64,000 nt of DNA from Bacillota bacterium (GTDB lineage Bacteria > Bacillota > Clostridia > Christensenellales > Aristaeellaceae). The stretch is taken from the NCBI GenBank assembly GCA_023421395.1, contig JAEZTL010000033.1:1-64000 (forward strand), read 5' to 3'. Below the pieces are notes generated by a model. The model was not told the DNA's origin, made no database searches, and worked only from the letters and a program-made list of their open reading frames with translations. Shown here piece after piece: positions 51,218 through 60,398 of this stretch (position 1 is the first letter of the stretch; each line of letters begins with the position of its first letter). The position numbers and the translations under genes were made by a program.

Positions 51218-53098
51218 ATGACGGAATCGCTCAAGGTCAAGCTGGAAAACCTGCCGGATTCCCCCGGTTGCTACCTGATGAAGTCCGAAGGCCAGATCAT
51301 CTACGTCGGCAAGGCGAAAAACCTGAAAAACCGCGTGCGCCAGTATTTTCAGAGCGCCAAAAACCACTCCCCCAAGGTGCGCGCGATGGTCGAAAAGATC
51401 GACGACCTGGACACGGTGCTGGTGGACGGCGAAGTCGAGGCGCTGATGCTGGAGTGCAACCTCATCAAGCTGCACCGGCCCTACTACAACATCCTGCTGA
51501 AGGACGACAAGCAGTACCCGTATCTGGCCATCGACCTCCGGGAGCCCTACCCCGAGGTCGTCGTCCGGCGGGAGCGTAAAGCGGACGGCGCTCGCTACTT
51601 CGGGCCTTATCTGGGCGCGACCATCGTACGGGAGATGCTGGACGCGGTCAGGCAGATCTTCCCCATCCGCACCTGCAAGCTGCAGCTCACCGAAGGCATG
51701 CGCCTGCGCCCCTGCGTGCACCACGAGATCGGTCAGTGCCTGGCGCCTTGCGCAAGCCTCGTCTCCAGCGCGGACTACCACGCGCTGATCGAAAAGGTCA
51801 TCGCATTCCTCTCCGGCAAGTACCAGGAGGTGCTGGAAGACCTCCGCGCCCGCATGAAGGAAGCCGCCGCCGGCATGAACTACGAGCGCGCGGCCATCTA
51901 CCGCGACCGGATCTATGCCGTCGAGCAGGTGATGCAAAAGCAGAAAGCCACCACCGTCCGGGATGTGGATCAGGACGTGATCGCCTGCTGTCCGCAGGGG
52001 TCGGACGCGCTGGTATCGGTTTTGTCCATGCGGGGCGGCAAGCTCATCGGCGCGGAGCACTATACGCTCCCCCGGGCGGGCGACGAGGAGGCGGACGTGG
52101 TGCTGGCCCAGTTTATGCTGCAGCACTACCAGGACGCCGCCGCCATCCCGCGCGCCGTGCTGCTGCCGGAACTGCCCGCGGACTGGGAGGCCGTGGCCCA
52201 GTATCTGACAGGCCTCAAGGGCGTGAAGGTCGCCGTCAACGCGCCGGAGCGGGGCGAGAAGCGGCGGCTCGTGGAGATGGCGGTGCGCAACAACCTGGAA
52301 GAGGCCGCGCTGCGGGAACTCAAACTGCAAAAGAGCTACGAGCGCACCTTCGGCGCGCTGAAGGAACTGGCGGAGGTCCTTGAACTCCCCGCCCCGCCCC
52401 GGCGCATCGAGGGCTACGACATCTCCAACACCCAGGGCGACCAATCCGTGGGCTCGATGGTGGTCATGCTCGACGGTGCGGCCGCGCCCAAGGAGTACCG
52501 CCATTTCCGCATCAGGACGGTGGAAGGCCCAAACGATTTCCAGTCGATGCACGAAGTCATCCTGCGCCGTTTCACCCACGGCCTGACGGAAAGGGCCGAG
52601 CGCGAGACCCAGGGGCTGCCCGCGCTGGGCGGCAAGTTCTCCGATCTGCCGGACCTGGTGCTGATCGACGGCGGACGCGGGCAGCTGAACGAGGCGATGA
52701 AGGCGATGCACGAGGCGGGCGCGAATGTGCGCATGTTCGGTCTGGCCAAGCGCATCGAGGAGATCGTATTGCCGGAGGCGGAGGAATCGCTGCTGCTGGA
52801 CCGTCACAGCCCGGCGCTGCACCTGATCCAACGGCTTCGGGACGAAGCGCACCGCTTCGGCATCACCCACCACCGGAAGCTGCGCGCCAAAAAGTCCGCC
52901 ACGTCGTCGCTGGACGGCATCCCCGGCGTGGGCGCGAAGAAGAAAAAGGCGCTGCTGACGCATTTTCGCACCGTCGAGGCGCTGAAAAACGCCTCCGAGG
53001 AAGCGCTGTGCGGCGCGGAGGGCGTCGGCCCCGCGCTGGCAAAAATCATCTACGACCATTTTCATCCTGAGAAAGGCGGAGAAAAACATGGGTTATGA
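51218..53098 (+). CDS. uvrC: Excinuclease ABC subunit C
   Basis: A 626-residue nucleotide-excision repair nuclease. An N-terminal GIY-YIG domain (CYLMKSEGQIIYVGKAKNLKNRV), the Cys-rich region, UVR domain (RARMKEAAAGMNYERAAIYRDRI), RNase H-like domain (GYDISNTQGDQSVGSMVV; LVLIDGGRGQL) and C-terminal helix-hairpin-helix (GIPGVGAKKKKALLTHF) are in order. ATG 51218 follows GGAAGGGAGG. Overlaps the M20 gene by 11 bases. Confidence 0.97.
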   Translation: MTESLKVKLENLPDSPGCYLMKSEGQIIYVGKAKNLKNRVRQYFQSAKNHSPKVRAMVEKIDDLDTVLVDGEVEALMLECNLIKLHRPYYNILLKDDKQYPYLAIDLREPYPEVVVRRERKADGARYFGPYLGATIVREMLDAVRQIFPIRTCKLQLTEGMRLRPCVHHEIGQCLAPCASLVSSADYHALIEKVIAFLSGKYQEVLEDLRARMKEAAAGMNYERAAIYRDRIYAVEQVMQKQKATTVRDVDQDVIACCPQGSDALVSVLSMRGGKLIGAEHYTLPRAGDEEADVVLAQFMLQHYQDAAAIPRAVLLPELPADWEAVAQYLTGLKGVKVAVNAPERGEKRRLVEMAVRNNLEEAALRELKLQKSYERTFGALKELAEVLELPAPPRRIEGYDISNTQGDQSVGSMVVMLDGAAAPKEYRHFRIRTVEGPNDFQSMHEVILRRFTHGLTERAERETQGLPALGGKFSDLPDLVLIDGGRGQLNEAMKAMHEAGANVRMFGLAKRIEEIVLPEAEESLLLDRHSPALHLIQRLRDEAHRFGITHHRKLRAKKSATSSLDGIPGVGAKKKKALLTHFRTVEALKNASEEALCGAEGVGPALAKIIYDHFHPEKGGEKHGL

Positions 53099-54503
53099 GA
53101 AGCTGGACGCCATCGTCACGTCCTATCGGGAAGAACTGCTGGAAAAGCTGAAGCATTGGATTTCCATCCCCAGCGTTCAGGCGCCTAGGTGCGCCGACAA
53201 CGCGCCCTTCGGGCCCGAAGTGCGCCGCATGCTGGACCTTTTCCTGGCGGACGCGCGGGCCATGGGCTTTGACGTTCGGGATTTTGACGGCTATTGCGCC
53301 CACGCCGAGATGGGCGAGGGGACGAAGACCATGGGCATTCTGGCACACCTCGACGTGGTGCCGCTGGGTGACGGCTGGGTGTACAATCCCACCGGAGGCG
53401 AAATCGAGGACGGGCGCGTCTACGGCCGCGGCGTCTCCGACGACAAGGGACCGGCGCTGGGTGCGCTCTACGCCATGCGCGCGGTGCGCGAGGCGGGCAT
53501 TCCGTTGAAGCACCGGGTGCGCTTGATCGCCGGCTGCGACGAGGAAACCGGCATGACCGACATGGCCTACTACCGGGCACATTCTGACCTGCCGGACTAC
53601 GGCTTCTCTCCCGACGCGGAATACCCTCTCATCAACATCGAAAAGGGCGGGCTGAACCTAATGCTGACCGCCGAGGCGGACGGCGCAGCCGGCGCGAATA
53701 TCCCGCTGTACTCTATGGAAGCGGGCGTTCGCGTGAACGTGGTGCCGGGCGTCGCCACCGCCGTGGTGGGCACGGAGCGCATACCGCTGGCGCAGCTTCG
53801 CGAGGCGCTCGCATCGGTCGTCCGGACGCACCCCGGCTTTGCCCTTTCCGCCGGGGACGCGGGCGGCGCCCGCGCGAAGATCACCGCCACCGGCATTTCC
53901 GCCCACGCGTCGATGCCGCACCTGGGCGTCAACGCCGCGGGCATGCTGCTGGTGGCGCTCAACGAAATCGGCGCGGGCGGCGCGATCCGCCGGGCCATTG
54001 AGGGGCTGGCCGCGGTGGTCGGTCTGACCCACGACGGCGCAGGGCTGGGCATCGCCATCTCGGACGAGGCGTCCGGCGCGCTGACCTCGAACCTCGGTAT
54101 TCTGCGCTATGACGGACAGAAGCTCTCCGCCGAGCTGGACAACCGCTACCCGATCTCCGCCGACGAGCCGGCGATGCTCGCCGCCGCTGCCCGCGCCATG
54201 GCGCCCTGGGGCGTGGAAGCGGCCATCCTTCGCAGTCATCCGCCGCTGCACGTGCCTGCGGACAGCGAGGTCGTCCGCGGCCTCCTCGAGGTCTATCATG
54301 AGGCCACGGGCCTCCCGGCCTACCCCATCGCCATCGGCGGCGGCACCTATTCCCGCACGATGCCCAATACCGTCGCCTTCGGCATCACCTTCCCCGGCGA
54401 TACGGAAACCTGTCACATGCCCGACGAGTACGTGGAAATCGACAAGTTCATGCTGGCGGTCCGGATCATGGCCCGCGCCATTGCGCGGCTTGCGGGGGCG
54501 TAA
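53088..54503 (+). CDS. M20-family dipeptidase (Sapep/PepV-like)
   Basis: A 471-residue zinc peptidase, paralogous to the 8656-10089 gene. Metal and catalytic motifs AHLDVVPLGDGW, GRGVSDDKGPALGAL and GCDEETGMTDM are closer to the canonical family than its paralogue, and the C-terminal GGGTYSRTMPN loop with the last metal ligand is intact. Its start lies inside the end of uvrC with AAAGGCGGAG upstream. Probably cleaves dipeptides in the cytoplasm. Confidence 0.93.
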   Translation: MGYEKLDAIVTSYREELLEKLKHWISIPSVQAPRCADNAPFGPEVRRMLDLFLADARAMGFDVRDFDGYCAHAEMGEGTKTMGILAHLDVVPLGDGWVYNPTGGEIEDGRVYGRGVSDDKGPALGALYAMRAVREAGIPLKHRVRLIAGCDEETGMTDMAYYRAHSDLPDYGFSPDAEYPLINIEKGGLNLMLTAEADGAAGANIPLYSMEAGVRVNVVPGVATAVVGTERIPLAQLREALASVVRTHPGFALSAGDAGGARAKITATGISAHASMPHLGVNAAGMLLVALNEIGAGGAIRRAIEGLAAVVGLTHDGAGLGIAISDEASGALTSNLGILRYDGQKLSAELDNRYPISADEPAMLAAAARAMAPWGVEAAILRSHPPLHVPADSEVVRGLLEVYHEATGLPAYPIAIGGGTYSRTMPNTVAFGITFPGDTETCHMPDEYVEIDKFMLAVRIMARAIARLAGA

Positions 54504-54591
54504 GCGGCGCGATACGCAGGAGGAACCCGAAAATTGCCTCAGGCCCCAAGGGCGCGGCCGCCCGCCATCCATAATGTGAGACATACTTTCA

Positions 54592-54700
54592 ATCGATTCC
54601 GGCGGCATGAACGCCGGAATCGCGTTTCTTCCCCCAGTGCGTAAACCGGCGGGAAGAAGCAGCCCATAAGCCAGCGCGTCGACCGGAGACGCTGAAGAAT
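54592..54700 (+). repeat. Dispersed two-hairpin intergenic repeat, copy B
   Basis: Perfect hairpin GATTCCGGCG-GCATGAA-CGCCGGAATC (54595-54621), then GTTTCTTCCC (54624-54633) pairing with GGGAAGAAGC (54651-54660). Shares order and about 80 percent of aligned bases by eye with copies A and C in this part. Confidence 0.65.
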
Positions 54701-54763
54701 CCGGGGAGCGCGGGCATTCTCCTTTCGCATCAAAAAACACACCGTATTTATTGGTACTTCAAG

Positions 54764-54796
54764 GCACAGGGCGGTCCGCGCCGCCCTGTGCTTTTT
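54764..54796 (+). terminator. Terminator before spoIID-like gene
   Basis: GCACAGGGCGG-TCCGCG-CCGCCCTGTGC followed by TTTTT, nested in a wider GCATCAAAAA/TTTTTGATGC inverted repeat (54728 and 54792). It ends the uvrC-M20 transcript. The rest of the 430-base gap holds repeat copy B and no gene. Confidence 0.85.
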
Positions 54797-54940
54797 GATG
54801 CAGCCATGCCACATTTTTCCTGCCAATTCATGGAAAAACCGCATGGAGGCCCCATGGTTCGCTCATACTTTTCCACAAATGGAACAGTTCGACACACGAA
54901 AACGTCGAAAAACTGATTCCATGCGCTTTGGAGGTTGATG

Positions 54941-56743
54941 ATGAAACATTGGAACCCTCGAAGGCCGCTGGCGGTGGCGCTGTCCCTTCTTCTGCTTTTG
55001 GGCATTTCTTCCACGGGCCGCGCGTTTTCCTGGCCCTGGAGCCAGCCGTCGGAAGAAGTCTTCGCCCAGGATACGCCCGAGCCCACGATCGCACCTTCCC
55101 CCACGCCGGCCCCGGTCGAGCCGCGCTCGACGGACGAGACGGCTCTGCTTCGGGTATTTCTCAAGTCGTTGGAGTCGCCGGTGGCGCTGGGCATCACGCT
55201 GACCGGGCCTTATTCGATTGAAAACGACAGCGGATTTCGCTTCGCCGCCAATACCGACCTCTCTGTCGCCGTGGACGGCGGCAACCTGTACCTCGCCTGC
55301 GGCGGACTGACCCTCAACATGGGCACCAGTCTGACGCTGACCCGCGCCGCCTCGGACGCCCCCCACACCGGACTGATTCTCCACGAGACCGGGCGCGAGA
55401 ACGTCTACTGCGGAGACCTGACGCTGACCATCGACGGCGGCGCGATCCAACCGGTGGTCACCCTCGACATTGAGGACTACCTCTATGGCGTCGTGCCCTA
55501 CGAAATGAGCGATTCCTTCCCCATCGAGGCGTTGAAGGCCCAGGCGGTGGCGGCCCGTACCTACGCGATGAGCCGCAAGTCCGGCGCGGGGGCCCGCGCC
55601 TACGACGTGGTGGACACCACCGCCGATCAGGTGTTTCGCGGTCTGGACCCGGACACCGAAAACGCCATCGCCGCCGTGGACGCCACCCGCGGCGTGGTGG
55701 GCTTCTATAAAGACACCTACGCTACCTGCTATTTCTCCGCCTCGAACGGCGGTCAGACGGTGCTGCCCAACCAGATCTGGGGCTATTCCGGCGACTACGG
55801 CTACCTGGATGTCCGGGATGATCCTTACGACCTGGCCAACCCTTCCAGCGTGGTCAAGCGGCTGAATATCCCCGCTGACGGCGGCGCGCTGCCCAGCCGA
55901 ATGATTCGGACGCTCAAGAGCGGTCTCGCGGAGCAGATGGCGGCGCTGGGCTGCAGCGAGGAACTCGCCGACATCGGCATCGTGAAGGTACTCGCCGTCA
56001 CGCCCGCCGCGCCCAAGTTCGGCGATGGCAACCGCATGTTCACCCGGCTGGATGTGACCATGCAGGTGCGTGCGAAAAAGTTCACCCAGCTGACGCCGGA
56101 GGAGGCCGCCCAGTCGTCCGCCACCTACCGCGCGGACGTGGTGGTGCTGGATCAGCCGTTGACGGCGGGCCTCGACATCTACGACGATCTCAAGCCCAAC
56201 TACGGCCTCAAGATCAACGCCGCCAACTGCGAAGTGACCGGCGTCGTGGAAAACGCCCTCGCCGACGGCAGCATCGCTTCCTTCGAAGTGGAGACGCGCC
56301 GGTTCGGCCACGGCGTGGGCCTGAGCCAGCGCGGCGCGCAGCAGATGGCGGGGAAAGAGGATTTCCAGTGGACGGACATCCTTCACTTCTACTACCCCGG
56401 CATGTCGCTGGTGGAGATGGATTACCGGCGCGCGCCGCTTCAGGCGCTGGAGGATCTGCCCGCCAACCTGGGCCGCGCCCGGCCGCGCCCCACGCCCAAG
56501 CCCACCCCGGCCCCGCTGCCCGCGCTGACCGGGAACGAGTACTACGCCCGCGTCGTCTTGGGTTCCAAGAGTTCCACCCTCAACGTGCGGGCCGAGCCCT
56601 CCACCGGCGCGGCCATCAAGGGGATCATCGAGCACAATGCGCGGCTGATCGTGATGGAGGACCTCGACGGCGGCTGGGCCCACATTAAGACGGCGGAGAT
56701 CGAGGGCTACGTTTCCACCGCGTACATTAAGAAGGAATCGTGA
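54941..56743 (+). CDS. Secreted SpoIID/LytB-domain protein with SH3 domain
   Basis: A 600-residue exported protein. Signal peptide (VALSLLLLLGISSTGRAFS), Pro-rich linker (TPEPTIAPSPTPAPVEP), SpoIID domain from about residue 170 (DIEDYLYGVVPYEMSDSFPIEALKAQAVAARTYA, catalytic Glu in PYEM) to RFGHGVGLSQRGAQQMA, a second Pro-rich linker, then an SH3 wall-binding domain (SSTLNVRAEPSTGAAIKGII). SpoIID enzymes are lytic transglycosylases acting on stripped glycan. The extra SH3 and linkers suggest vegetative wall remodelling rather than engulfment. ATG 54941 is 6 bases after GGAGG; ATG 54938 is also possible. Confidence 0.92.
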   Translation: MKHWNPRRPLAVALSLLLLLGISSTGRAFSWPWSQPSEEVFAQDTPEPTIAPSPTPAPVEPRSTDETALLRVFLKSLESPVALGITLTGPYSIENDSGFRFAANTDLSVAVDGGNLYLACGGLTLNMGTSLTLTRAASDAPHTGLILHETGRENVYCGDLTLTIDGGAIQPVVTLDIEDYLYGVVPYEMSDSFPIEALKAQAVAARTYAMSRKSGAGARAYDVVDTTADQVFRGLDPDTENAIAAVDATRGVVGFYKDTYATCYFSASNGGQTVLPNQIWGYSGDYGYLDVRDDPYDLANPSSVVKRLNIPADGGALPSRMIRTLKSGLAEQMAALGCSEELADIGIVKVLAVTPAAPKFGDGNRMFTRLDVTMQVRAKKFTQLTPEEAAQSSATYRADVVVLDQPLTAGLDIYDDLKPNYGLKINAANCEVTGVVENALADGSIASFEVETRRFGHGVGLSQRGAQQMAGKEDFQWTDILHFYYPGMSLVEMDYRRAPLQALEDLPANLGRARPRPTPKPTPAPLPALTGNEYYARVVLGSKSSTLNVRAEPSTGAAIKGIIEHNARLIVMEDLDGGWAHIKTAEIEGYVSTAYIKKES

Positions 56744-56781
56744 CCAAACGGTGAACGATTCTGGAAACAAAACCCGCTCCG

Positions 56782-56810
56782 TTGCATAGTTAACGAAATT
56801 CGATTACAAT
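56782..56810 (+). promoter_or_regulatory. Promoter of Big_2-caspase gene
   Basis: TTGCAT (56782-56787), 17-base spacer, TACAAT (56805-56810). Confidence 0.65.
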
Positions 56811-56853
56811 ACACTCATCCGGCCGGCGGCATGCCGGAGAGATGAGGTGAACC

Positions 56854-58821
56854 ATGAGGCGAACGGGAGTATTTTGCGCGCTGGCGCTGACGCTCTTGTT
56901 CGCCTTGTGCGCTGTCCGAACAGTCTGGGCCGAGACCGGGGACGACCAGACCGTGCTCATTAACCAGCGGCTTTCGGTATTCTCCGCCGAGGCACGGTAT
57001 ACCTTCACCGCCCCTTCCAACAACCTCTATACCTTCCGAAGCTTCGAAGTCGGCGGTGTATCGGGCATCCTCTACCGCTATGGCGACGCCGCTCCCATCG
57101 CTCAGGGCGAGGGTTTCAACTTTTCCGCGCGCCTTATTTCCGGAGCGCGATATCTGCTGGTGGTGAAAAACGGTGAGGGCGCGCAGGTGGAAATCATGCG
57201 CGACGCGCTCGGGCGCAGCTTTGACCGGCCCATCCAGCTTGGCAACCTGGCCGACGGCTACGATAAGGTGATCGCCCGCCCCTACGACACCCACTGGTAC
57301 GCCTTCACCGCGCCGTCAAACGGCACGTATGTGATTGCCACGTCGTCCGAAATCGACACGCTGGGGTACCTGATGGACGCGTCCGGACAGGTGCTCGCCA
57401 CTTCGGACGACGCCTATTCCTCTTACGAGCGCAACTTTCTGATGGAAGTCGGGCTGACCGCCGGGCAGGGCTATCTGCTCCGCGTCAGCGCCAAGGGAAA
57501 CATGACCGGCGCCTATCACCTGTCGGTGCTGGAGCCGGAGGAAGGCGCGCCGTCCCTTGAGGCGCTGACGATGAGCCTGGATCGCGTCATGCTCCGCTCC
57601 GGCGATGTGACGCAGCTGAGCGCAGCAGCGGCGCCGGACGGCGCACAGGCCTTCGTCCGGTGGGTATCCACCGACCTTGCGGTAGCCAAAGTCACCCAGC
57701 AAGGCGAAGTCATCGCCATCTCGCCCGGCGAGTGTGACGTCATCGCCTATTCCGGCGGGCGGGCCGAGGCGAAATGCCGGGTGACGGTGCAGTCAATCCC
57801 GCTCAAGGAAGTGCACTTTGAACTGGATGCGCTGGAGCTTCCCCGCAGGCAGACCGCCGCGCTCCATTACGCGGTGATGCCGCTGGACGCCAGCAACCAG
57901 CGGATGGGCTTCTCCAGCTCCGATGAATCCGTAGCCACGGTGGACGGCAGCGGCGTGGTCACCGCCGTGGCCGAGGGGCAGGCGATCATCACCGTGACCA
58001 GCGCGGACGGCGGCTATCAGAGCAGCCTGACCGTCACCGTTTCCCGTGCGGAGCCGGTGTACCGGGCGCTGCTCGTGGGCGAACAGCGGTATGTGGATGG
58101 GCGGCTTCGCACCGGCTCGATCAACACCACCCAGGGCATGGCGGATCTCCTGGCCAACTCCGGCGCACCCGGCGGCTACAAGGTGACGATGAAGCTCGAC
58201 AGCACCCGCAAGGAACTGGTTCAGGCGATCCGGGACGCCTTCAGGGATGCGGAGCCCACGGACGTCTCGCTGTTCTACATCAACTGCCACGGCGGCTTCG
58301 ACTCCGGCCGCGCGTGGCTGGAGCTTCACGACGGCTCGCGCGTCACCGCCATCCAGCTGGAGCAGATCCTCCGAAAGATCCCCGGCACGGTGATTGTGAT
58401 GATCGACTGCTGCCAAAGCGGCGCTTTTCTGAGCACCACCGCTCACTATGACTTCAACCGGGGCGTGACCCAGGCCTTTTCCCGGGGCGCGGCCTCCGGC
58501 TTTGTGAAGAGCAAGTACCGGGTGATGACCTCCTCCAGCTCCACCCAGGACAGCTACCGAATCTCCTTCGACGGCGCGGACAGCGAAGCGGCGATGGCCA
58601 CGGTGTTCGTCCGGTCGCTGTGCGAGGCGGGCGGCTGGGACCTGATCAAGGACCGCAAGACCTCCATGCGCGCGGACCTCGACAAGAACCGCGTCGTGAG
58701 CTTTGAGGAGGCCTACCTCTATACCCGCCGCAGAGTCCGGCAGTACCTGTCACGCTCCACCGTGCTTCAGGACGTGCAGGTATTTCCCAGAGGCGCGATG
58801 CTCGCCATGTTTTCGCGCTGA
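56854..58821 (+). CDS. Secreted Big_2 protein with C-terminal caspase-like peptidase
   Basis: A 655-residue exported protein. Signal peptide (LALTLLFALCAVRTVWAE), two pre-peptidase-like beta domains (YTFTAPSNNLYTF; WYAFTAPSNGTYVIATSS), two Big_2 Ig-like domains (about 235-400), then a caspase-fold domain: His479 in FYINCHGGFD and Cys520 in IDCCQSGAF, the layout of prokaryotic metacaspases/orthocaspases, with TSSSSTQDSYR downstream. Secreted caspase homologues with Ig-like repeats are uncommon. It likely cleaves after Arg or Lys outside the cell; this is family inference. Confidence 0.9.
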   Translation: MRRTGVFCALALTLLFALCAVRTVWAETGDDQTVLINQRLSVFSAEARYTFTAPSNNLYTFRSFEVGGVSGILYRYGDAAPIAQGEGFNFSARLISGARYLLVVKNGEGAQVEIMRDALGRSFDRPIQLGNLADGYDKVIARPYDTHWYAFTAPSNGTYVIATSSEIDTLGYLMDASGQVLATSDDAYSSYERNFLMEVGLTAGQGYLLRVSAKGNMTGAYHLSVLEPEEGAPSLEALTMSLDRVMLRSGDVTQLSAAAAPDGAQAFVRWVSTDLAVAKVTQQGEVIAISPGECDVIAYSGGRAEAKCRVTVQSIPLKEVHFELDALELPRRQTAALHYAVMPLDASNQRMGFSSSDESVATVDGSGVVTAVAEGQAIITVTSADGGYQSSLTVTVSRAEPVYRALLVGEQRYVDGRLRTGSINTTQGMADLLANSGAPGGYKVTMKLDSTRKELVQAIRDAFRDAEPTDVSLFYINCHGGFDSGRAWLELHDGSRVTAIQLEQILRKIPGTVIVMIDCCQSGAFLSTTAHYDFNRGVTQAFSRGAASGFVKSKYRVMTSSSSTQDSYRISFDGADSEAAMATVFVRSLCEAGGWDLIKDRKTSMRADLDKNRVVSFEEAYLYTRRRVRQYLSRSTVLQDVQVFPRGAMLAMFSR

Positions 58822-58854
58822 CGGCGGCTTCGCGGGGTTTACCGGCAGACTTTC

Positions 58855-58881
58855 GGCCGGCGGCATAAGCCGCCGGCCTTT
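58855..58881 (+). terminator. Terminator after caspase-like gene
   Basis: GGCCGGCGGC-ATAA-GCCGCCGGCC followed by TTTATG. A second hairpin (GCCCCCGG/CCGGGGGC, 58896-58919) follows. Confidence 0.75.
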
Positions 58882-58929
58882 ATGCCGTCGACAAAGCCCC
58901 CGGTGTGAGTGCCGGGGGCGAAAACCATT

Positions 58930-58980
58930 CCATCCGTCAGCGCGCCGCCTGAAAATGCATGCGGATTTCAGACGTGCGCC
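58930..58980 (+). repeat. Dispersed repeat tail, partial copy D
   Basis: GTCAGCGCGCCGCC-TGAAAA..GCGGATTTCAGACGTGCG matches the 3' part of copy A (39346-39390) over about 40 bases with few changes; the two hairpins of the full element are absent. Confidence 0.55.
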
Positions 58981-59041
58981 GTCTTCCACCGCACCAAATA
59001 AACCGCCGAAAGGTTTTTGGTGCCAGAAGGCAGGAGGCGAA

Positions 59042-59365
59042 TCAGGGCGCCACGGTGGGGACGGGCGTGGCGGTGGCGGCCGCCACCGGGTTCAGCAGCC
59101 ATTTGGCGTCGAGGTTCTCGATCCCGGCGGCGATGACATCGCCATACACCGCGATGAGCGCAAGCGAAAGCGCGAATGCGATCAACGTCAGCACCAATAC
59201 CGCGATGCAGAAGTTCCGCTTGGAGGCGCGCTTGCAGGTGATCGCCCACACGAACAGCATGATAATGTTGACGCCTGGAATGGCCAGTACGATCAGAGTA
59301 CCAATCCAGTTCATGACCGAAACAACGCTTCTTCTGCCGAACTCCCTCGTCCCATCCTGACCCAT
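59042..59365 (-). CDS. Small membrane protein
   Basis: A 107-residue protein with two hydrophobic helices (about 18-42 and 52-76) and a Thr/Pro/Val-rich tail (ATATPVPTVAP). First helix pattern (IGTLIVLAIPGVNIIMLFVWAI) resembles small clostridial envelope proteins. GGAAGGGG lies upstream of the ATG. Function unknown. Confidence 0.7.
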   Translation of the reverse strand: MGQDGTREFGRRSVVSVMNWIGTLIVLAIPGVNIIMLFVWAITCKRASKRNFCIAVLVLTLIAFALSLALIAVYGDVIAAGIENLDAKWLLNPVAAATATPVPTVAP

Positions 59366-59407
59366 TTGGATATCCCCTTCCGTAAATCAGTTGTTTGTTT
59401 GCTCTTA

Positions 59408-60211
59408 TCACATCGCCCCGATGGACGACAATAGCCGGCGCGCATTCCGGTGAAAGATGGCTTCGTTCCAGTCTCCGGGCAGCGAAAGCGTCCGGATCAG
59501 GAGCGCCTCGTCCGCGATATTCGACCAAGGTGTGTCACTGCCGAAGAGGATGCGCTCCGGCCCGTGGGCCTCGATCAGCGCCCGGACCACAGGCATCAAA
59601 ACCCGCCCGTGGCTGTAGGAGGTATCCAGGTACAGGTTGGGTGCGGGCGCAAGATCCTTCAGCGCGTCGTCCCCCATGAGCAGCCCGCCCCAATGGGCGG
59701 CCACCACCTGTGCGCCGGCGAGGTGCTCCATCGCACGCTGCAGCATCCGCGGCTCACATCGGCATGGCGGAAGGTAGGCCATGTCCTGCCCGGCGTGGAA
59801 CACCACGGCCATGCCAAGCTGCCCGATTTTGCGGTAGAGCGGCACGAGGCGCGGGTCATCCACATCAAAGCCCTGATACTCGGGGTGCAGCTTGACGCCT
59901 CGAAGGCCCAGCGCAGCCATGCGCTCCAATTCGTCCACCGCATCCTCAGCCTTCGGGTACACCGACCCAAACGGAATGATCCTCGCGCTCTTCTGCCGGG
60001 CCGCCCAGTCGTTGATCGACCGCTGCTGCGAGGCTTTGGTGGCCACTGGAAGCAGCACGCCCATCGCGTCCGCCCGGTCGAGGGCATCCGTCAACGAGCG
60101 AACCGTGCCGTCTGTGGAGGGGTGCAGCCCACCCGCTCCAAGCGCGAGTTTTTCCAGCGCGCCCGCCGCGATCCGGTCCGGAAAGGCGTGGGTATGGAAG
60201 TCTATCAGCAT
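59408..60211 (-). CDS. Amidohydrolase-family metal-dependent hydrolase
   Basis: A 267-residue TIM-barrel hydrolase. DFHTHAFPD near the N-terminus gives the HxH metal pair; AHWGG and GSDTPWSN supply the later His and Asp. This is the amidohydrolase_2 (ACMSD-like) branch, which includes decarboxylases and lactonases. I chose ATG 60211 behind GAGGAAA. It lies between surface-protein genes with its own promoter. Substrate unknown. Confidence 0.88.
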   Translation of the reverse strand: MLIDFHTHAFPDRIAAGALEKLALGAGGLHPSTDGTVRSLTDALDRADAMGVLLPVATKASQQRSINDWAARQKSARIIPFGSVYPKAEDAVDELERMAALGLRGVKLHPEYQGFDVDDPRLVPLYRKIGQLGMAVVFHAGQDMAYLPPCRCEPRMLQRAMEHLAGAQVVAAHWGGLLMGDDALKDLAPAPNLYLDTSYSHGRVLMPVVRALIEAHGPERILFGSDTPWSNIADEALLIRTLSLPGDWNEAIFHRNARRLLSSIGAM

Positions 60212-60243
60212 CTTTTCCTCTGTATATGCCGCTGTTTGTATTA

Positions 60244-60272
60244 TTATAACCGATTGCAGAAAGGCAGTCAAT
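60244..60272 (-). promoter_or_regulatory. Amidohydrolase promoter
   Basis: TTGACT (60272-60267), 17-base spacer, TATAAT (60249-60244). Confidence 0.75.
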
Positions 60273-60314
60273 GGCACAATTTGAGATGTGTTTCATCTCT
60301 CCGCAAATTTTCAC

Positions 60315-60343
60315 TTGCTTTTGGAGTCGTTTTGTAATATAAT
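60315..60343 (+). promoter_or_regulatory. Promoter of Big_2-NlpC/P60 gene
   Basis: TTGCTT (60315-60320), 17-base spacer, TATAAT (60338-60343), divergent from the amidohydrolase promoter by about 40 bases. Confidence 0.75.
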
Positions 60344-60398
60344 CGTCACACATGAAATACTTGGAAAATACTCAAACCAAGACGAGGAGGCAAAACCG

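Noticed and set aside
50006..53089. 1027-codon open frame opposite leuS and uvrC
   Set aside because: It spans two conserved genes on the other strand and has no family motifs or ribosome site.
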